A stretch of 43,830 nucleotides of DNA, taken from positions 1 through 43,830 of the forward strand of contig CAMAXN010000019.1 in NCBI GenBank assembly GCA_945862245.1, given 5' to 3'. Position 1 is the stretch's first letter. Every line of letters starts with the position of its first letter. The notes under the pieces were generated by a model, which saw only the letters and a program-made list of their open reading frames with translations, did not search any database and was not told where the DNA came from. This DNA comes from Prosthecobacter debontii. GTDB lineage: Bacteria > Verrucomicrobiota > Verrucomicrobiia > Verrucomicrobiales > Akkermansiaceae. The position numbers and the translations under genes were made by a program. Below, piece after piece: positions 41,643 through 43,830 of the stretch.

Positions 41643-42596
41643 TCACAGATCATCCAGCGGACTCGTGATCTCGCCCCGCATCGCCCTTGCCAACTGGAGG
41701 TAAATCATCGTCGTCCGGATATCTGAATGGCCCAGTAGCTCCTGCACGCTACGGATATCCACCCCGCGCAGCACCAGATGCGTCGCAAACGAGTGCCGCA
41801 GCGTATGCGCCGTCACTTTCTTCGCCAACCCCGCCGCCTTCACCGCTGCCGCCAGCGCCCTACCTACCCGCGCCTCATGCGCGTGGTGCCGCCGCTCCAG
41901 CCCACCCGCACGCGGATCCGCCGATAGGTTCCCCGATGGGAAAAGCCAGAACCACGGCCAACTCACCCCCGCAGCGGGGTTCTTCACCTCATACGCATTC
42001 GGCAGATAAACCCCCGCCACCCCATCCGCCCTATCCTTCTCATGCAGCACGCGGCACCGCCCCAGCTGCGCTTCGAGCGCCGCCACCACGCTTTTCGGCA
42101 ACGTTAGCACCCGATCCTTGTCGCCCTTACCGCCGCGCACCTCCACCTTACCGCCGGACAGATCCACATCCTTCACCCGCAACCTCATGCACTCCATCAC
42201 GCGCAGCCCGCAGCCATACAACAGCTTCGCCATCACCGCCTCCTCCCCCGTCATCACCATCAGCATCTTCCGCATCTCCTCCACCGACAGCACGACCGGC
42301 AATCGCTTCGTCTCCTGCGCCCGCATCACATCCACCCCCTCGAACGGCGTCTTCAATACCTCCCGATACAGGAACACCAGCGCATTGAGCGCCTGGTTCT
42401 GCGTCGGCGCGGCCACCCTCCTTTTCACCGCCAGGTGCGTCAAAAACGCCTCCACCTCCTCCTTCCCCATCTCCTGCGGATGCCTCAGCCCATGGAATTT
42501 CACGAACTGCCGATACCACCCGACGTAGGTGTCCTCCGTCCTGATGCTGTAGTGTTTGAACCGTAGCAATTCCCGAATCTGATCTTCCAATTTCAT
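41643..42596 (-). CDS. intI: integron integrase (IntI-type tyrosine recombinase)
   Basis: 317 residues. Catalytic set: R132 in GCGLRVMEC, K160, H264 and R267 in HTLRHSFATH, H290 in LLGHSDI and the nucleophile Y299 in TTMIYLQ. The extra IntI-only segment that folds folded attC DNA is present between them (about 195-240: VYLPNAYEVKNP ... WLFPSGNLSADP, RRHHAHE), which separates it from XerC/D. N-terminal YVGWYRQFVKFHG...HPQEMG and TQNQALNALVFLYREVL are also typical of IntI. The gene is intact and points away from the cassette array, the standard integron layout. It is adjacent to attI-like sequence (42597-42843) and a true attC at 43602-43690. Confidence 0.96.
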   Translation of the reverse strand: MKLEDQIRELLRFKHYSIRTEDTYVGWYRQFVKFHGLRHPQEMGKEEVEAFLTHLAVKRRVAAPTQNQALNALVFLYREVLKTPFEGVDVMRAQETKRLPVVLSVEEMRKMLMVMTGEEAVMAKLLYGCGLRVMECMRLRVKDVDLSGGKVEVRGGKGDKDRVLTLPKSVVAALEAQLGRCRVLHEKDRADGVAGVYLPNAYEVKNPAAGVSWPWFWLFPSGNLSADPRAGGLERRHHAHEARVGRALAAAVKAAGLAKKVTAHTLRHSFATHLVLRGVDIRSVQELLGHSDIRTTMIYLQLARAMRGEITSPLDDL

Positions 42597-42653
42597 GACG
42601 TTCTGTGGATTTACCCTCTTAATGCTGCACCTTTTCTATGGATTTGAAGATTT

Positions 42654-42682
42654 TTGACAAGCCGAAAATTGAAGGATATGAC
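42654..42682 (+). promoter_or_regulatory. candidate cassette promoter (Pc)
   Basis: TTGACA (42654-42659), 17-bp spacer, TATGAC (42677-42682). It points into the cassette array from the intI-attI spacer, as Pc does in some integrons. The -10 box lies within the left arm of the 16-bp inverted repeat. A second TTGACC at 42754 lacks a good -10 partner. Confidence 0.45.
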
Positions 42683-42781
42683 GCATAAATGAGTAAAAAA
42701 CGATAATTTCTACCTTTTTTAACATAATATGAATCAATTTTTAGCAAAAAAACTTGACCTTTCCCGCGTCATATCCTTCAA
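42669..42781. repeat. 16-bp perfect inverted repeat in the integron leader
   Basis: TTGAAGGATATGACGC (42669-42684) and its exact complement GCGTCATATCCTTCAA (42766-42781) flank 81 bp of very AT-rich DNA. It lies between intI and the first cassette. Possible roles: regulator binding sites, an integrase-binding part of attI, or a foldable structure. No equivalent elsewhere in the window. Confidence 0.75.
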
Positions 42782-42830
42782 AAGTGCCCGCGATTAGGGT
42801 CTGGACTTTCCCCCCGTTTCCGCCTATCAA

Positions 42831-42843
42831 TGAACTGTTCGAC
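42831..42843 (+). other. attI/first-cassette junction, core GTTCGAC
   Basis: GTTCGAC at 42837-42843 is the only site between intI and the first cassette ORF that pairs perfectly with the GTCGAAC arm of this cassette's attC (43602-43608), as expected because a circular cassette joins its own two ends. Flanking AGAAA matches the sequence after the next junction (GTTGGGCAGAAA, 43684). Exchange would occur after the first G, so cassette 1 would run 42838-43684. Confidence 0.65.
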
Positions 42844-42854
42844 AGAAAAATAAT

Positions 42855-43595
42855 ATGGCACTACAAGAACAATTTGAGAATTCAGGCCAGTGGTTATTCC
42901 GCTGGCGTAGCTACCTCCCGCTTGCGGGCATCGCAATGGTTCTCTTAGCTCTTCGTGAATACGAGTATCCCGGGCATAGCGAGAAGCTAGACCACATCTG
43001 GGAGGTCATCTGTCTTTGTGTAAGCTTTTTTGGCTTAGCGATTCGCTCATACACGATTGGACATACTCCGAAGAATACATCTGGGAGGAACACCAAACGA
43101 CAGGTGGCAGACGCCCTGAATACTACGGGGATATATTCCGTTGTGCGGAATCCCCTTTACCTCGGCAATTTCTTTATGTTTCTAGGTGTTGCGCTATTTC
43201 CACATCTATGGTGGCTAACGCTGATTTTCGTGCTGGCATTCTGGCTCTACTACGAACGGATCATCTTCGCGGAAGAGGCTTACCTCCGAGCAAAATTCGG
43301 TGCGGAGTATTTAGATTGGGCGGAACGCACGCCTGTTTTTGTCCCGCGATTTCGCAACTACCAAAAGTCCAACCTGCCATTCTCTCTAAAGAATGTGCTT
43401 AGACGTGAATACAACGGATTCTTTGCCGTGATTCTTTGTTTGTTTTTGCTTGAGACCATTGGAGACCTAGTCATCTATCGTCGCTTTGATCCTGATGCGG
43501 AATGGATCGTAGCTCTTTGCGTCGGGTTTGTCATTTGGGCGACGTTGCGAACACTGAAAAAGAGGACAGGACTCCTTGATGTGTCCGGCCGCTAA
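42855..43595 (+). CDS. cassette 1: isoprenylcysteine methyltransferase-family membrane protein
   Basis: 246 residues with about six transmembrane helices. The ICMT/phospholipid methyltransferase signature is clear: GIYSVVRNPLYLGNFFMFLG binds SAM, followed by WLYYERIIFAEEAYLRAKFGAEYLDWAERTPVFVP, the typical E-E...FG-x-Y-x-x-(W/Y) tail. Relatives methylate isoprenylcysteine, membrane lipids or lipid A phosphate; in a bacterium with no prenylated proteins a lipid or LPS substrate is the better guess. The stop codon lies at the left edge of the attC and the ATG is only 17 bp after the recombination point, with no Shine-Dalgarno, which is typical of cassettes. Confidence 0.85.
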   Translation: MALQEQFENSGQWLFRWRSYLPLAGIAMVLLALREYEYPGHSEKLDHIWEVICLCVSFFGLAIRSYTIGHTPKNTSGRNTKRQVADALNTTGIYSVVRNPLYLGNFFMFLGVALFPHLWWLTLIFVLAFWLYYERIIFAEEAYLRAKFGAEYLDWAERTPVFVPRFRNYQKSNLPFSLKNVLRREYNGFFAVILCLFLLETIGDLVIYRRFDPDAEWIVALCVGFVIWATLRTLKKRTGLLDVSGR

Positions 43596-43690
43596 CAAGA
43601 AGTCGAACAAGACGCTCCATCCAACGGCGGGTAACGCTCCTGTTTGAATTCGGGCTTCCATCCCCGCCGTGGATGAGCTAGACGTTGGGC
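43591..43690 (+). other. attC recombination site of cassette 1
   Basis: Left arm GCTCCATCCAACGGCGGG (43614-43631) pairs with right arm CCCGCCGTGGATGAGC (43663-43678) over 16 bp, leaving two unpaired left-arm bases (one C, one A): the extrahelical bases that orient attC strand choice. The arms are followed by TAGAC and the core GTTGGGC (43684-43690), and preceded by GTCGAAC-AAGAC (43602-43613). Alternative R'' box is CGCTAAC (43590-43596), which overlaps the gene stop. Loop between arms is about 31 bases. Length about 90-100 bp, in the normal attC range. Confidence 0.88.
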
Positions 43691-43734
43691 AGAAACAAAC
43701 AATTTATTGAGGAGCCAAGCCGTAGCCTAATTCG

Positions 43735-43830
43735 ATGCTATATTTTTCGACCCCGCTCAGACTTCGGCTTCTTGTCTACGTTCTCCCGACCTTGTTCCGC
43801 TCCATGCGGCAAGCCGCATCGGTGCTCACA
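43735..43830 (+). CDS. cassette 2: start of an unidentified ORF, 3' end missing
   Basis: From ATG 43735 the frame is open for 32 codons to the window edge (MLYFSTPLRLRLLVYVLPTL...), about 50 bp after the GTTGGGC junction. Size and position fit the first gene of a second cassette. GAGG at 43710-43713 is rather far from the ATG to be a ribosome binding site. Nothing about function can be said; it might also start at a later codon. Confidence 0.4.
   Translation, partial: MLYFSTPLRLRLLVYVLPTLFRSMRQAASVLT

Noticed and set aside
41687..42388. 233-codon Pro/Ser-rich frame opposite intI
   Set aside because: Complement of the integrase gene; extreme Pro/Ala/Ser composition is typical of antisense GC-rich frames.
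1..43830. tRNA, rRNA, CRISPR array or prophage
   Set aside because: No cloverleaf with a T-loop motif, no rRNA-like stretch, no regularly spaced direct repeats and no phage structural genes were found by reading.

Overview
The window looks like chromosome from a verrucomicrobial bacterium (phylum Verrucomicrobiota, PVC group). The evidence is a paired DUF1549/DUF1553 protein with CxxCH motif and a Tat-exported DUF1501 protein, a very large bacterial alpha-2-macroglobulin, secreted proteins with thrombospondin-type-3-like Asp-rich C-terminal modules, a short MenE, and a GlcN-1-P acetyltransferase of archaeal-like type. This is an inference from protein families; no rRNA or tRNA gene is present to settle it.

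Layout. 1-5661 is the 3' part of an alpha-2-macroglobulin gene (cut by the window edge), facing an M42 peptidase gene across a cluster of GGCT-NN-AGCC palindromes. 6919-12377 holds a DUF3592 membrane protein, a full-length RapA-type SWI2/SNF2 ATPase, a second M42 peptidase and a secreted TIM-barrel protein. 12584-16437 (minus strand) is an amino-sugar operon, glmM - stand-alone left-handed beta-helix acetyltransferase - glmS, with an ATGA overlap. 16572-21300 (plus) carries a one-TM hypothetical protein, hemQ, holB, bioD and rsmB. 21301-27146 is an accessory island: a truncated DUF486 reading frame, a REP-associated tyrosine transposase, two secreted repeat proteins, a small protein divergent from an HTH regulator with an operator-like palindrome, and finally a second, truncated copy of the 3' end of rsmB. 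27161-32799 returns to housekeeping genes (pyrE, purH, a secreted protein, a frameshifted small gene with a C8 tract, menC, menE). 32953-36337 is the DUF1549/DUF1501 pair, 36420-37400 an RRM protein, then about 735 bp without a gene, and holA. 39269-39472 is a composite inverted-repeat element, followed by a TonB-dependent receptor.

The right end is a chromosomal integron: an IntI-type integrase (minus), an attI-like leader with an outward promoter and a 16-bp inverted repeat, one complete cassette encoding a membrane-bound isoprenylcysteine-methyltransferase-family protein, its attC site with the expected extrahelical bases, and the start of a second cassette running off the window. This is the most distinctive mobile system here.

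Several genes fall into pathways: cell-wall precursor supply (glmM/acetyltransferase/glmS), replication clamp loader (holA and holB, 19 kb apart), menaquinone (menC-menE), heme (hemQ), biotin (bioD), purine and pyrimidine synthesis (purH, pyrE). Shine-Dalgarno signals are scarce, and some genes have a TATAAT box only 6-7 nt before the start codon, which suggests leaderless transcripts.
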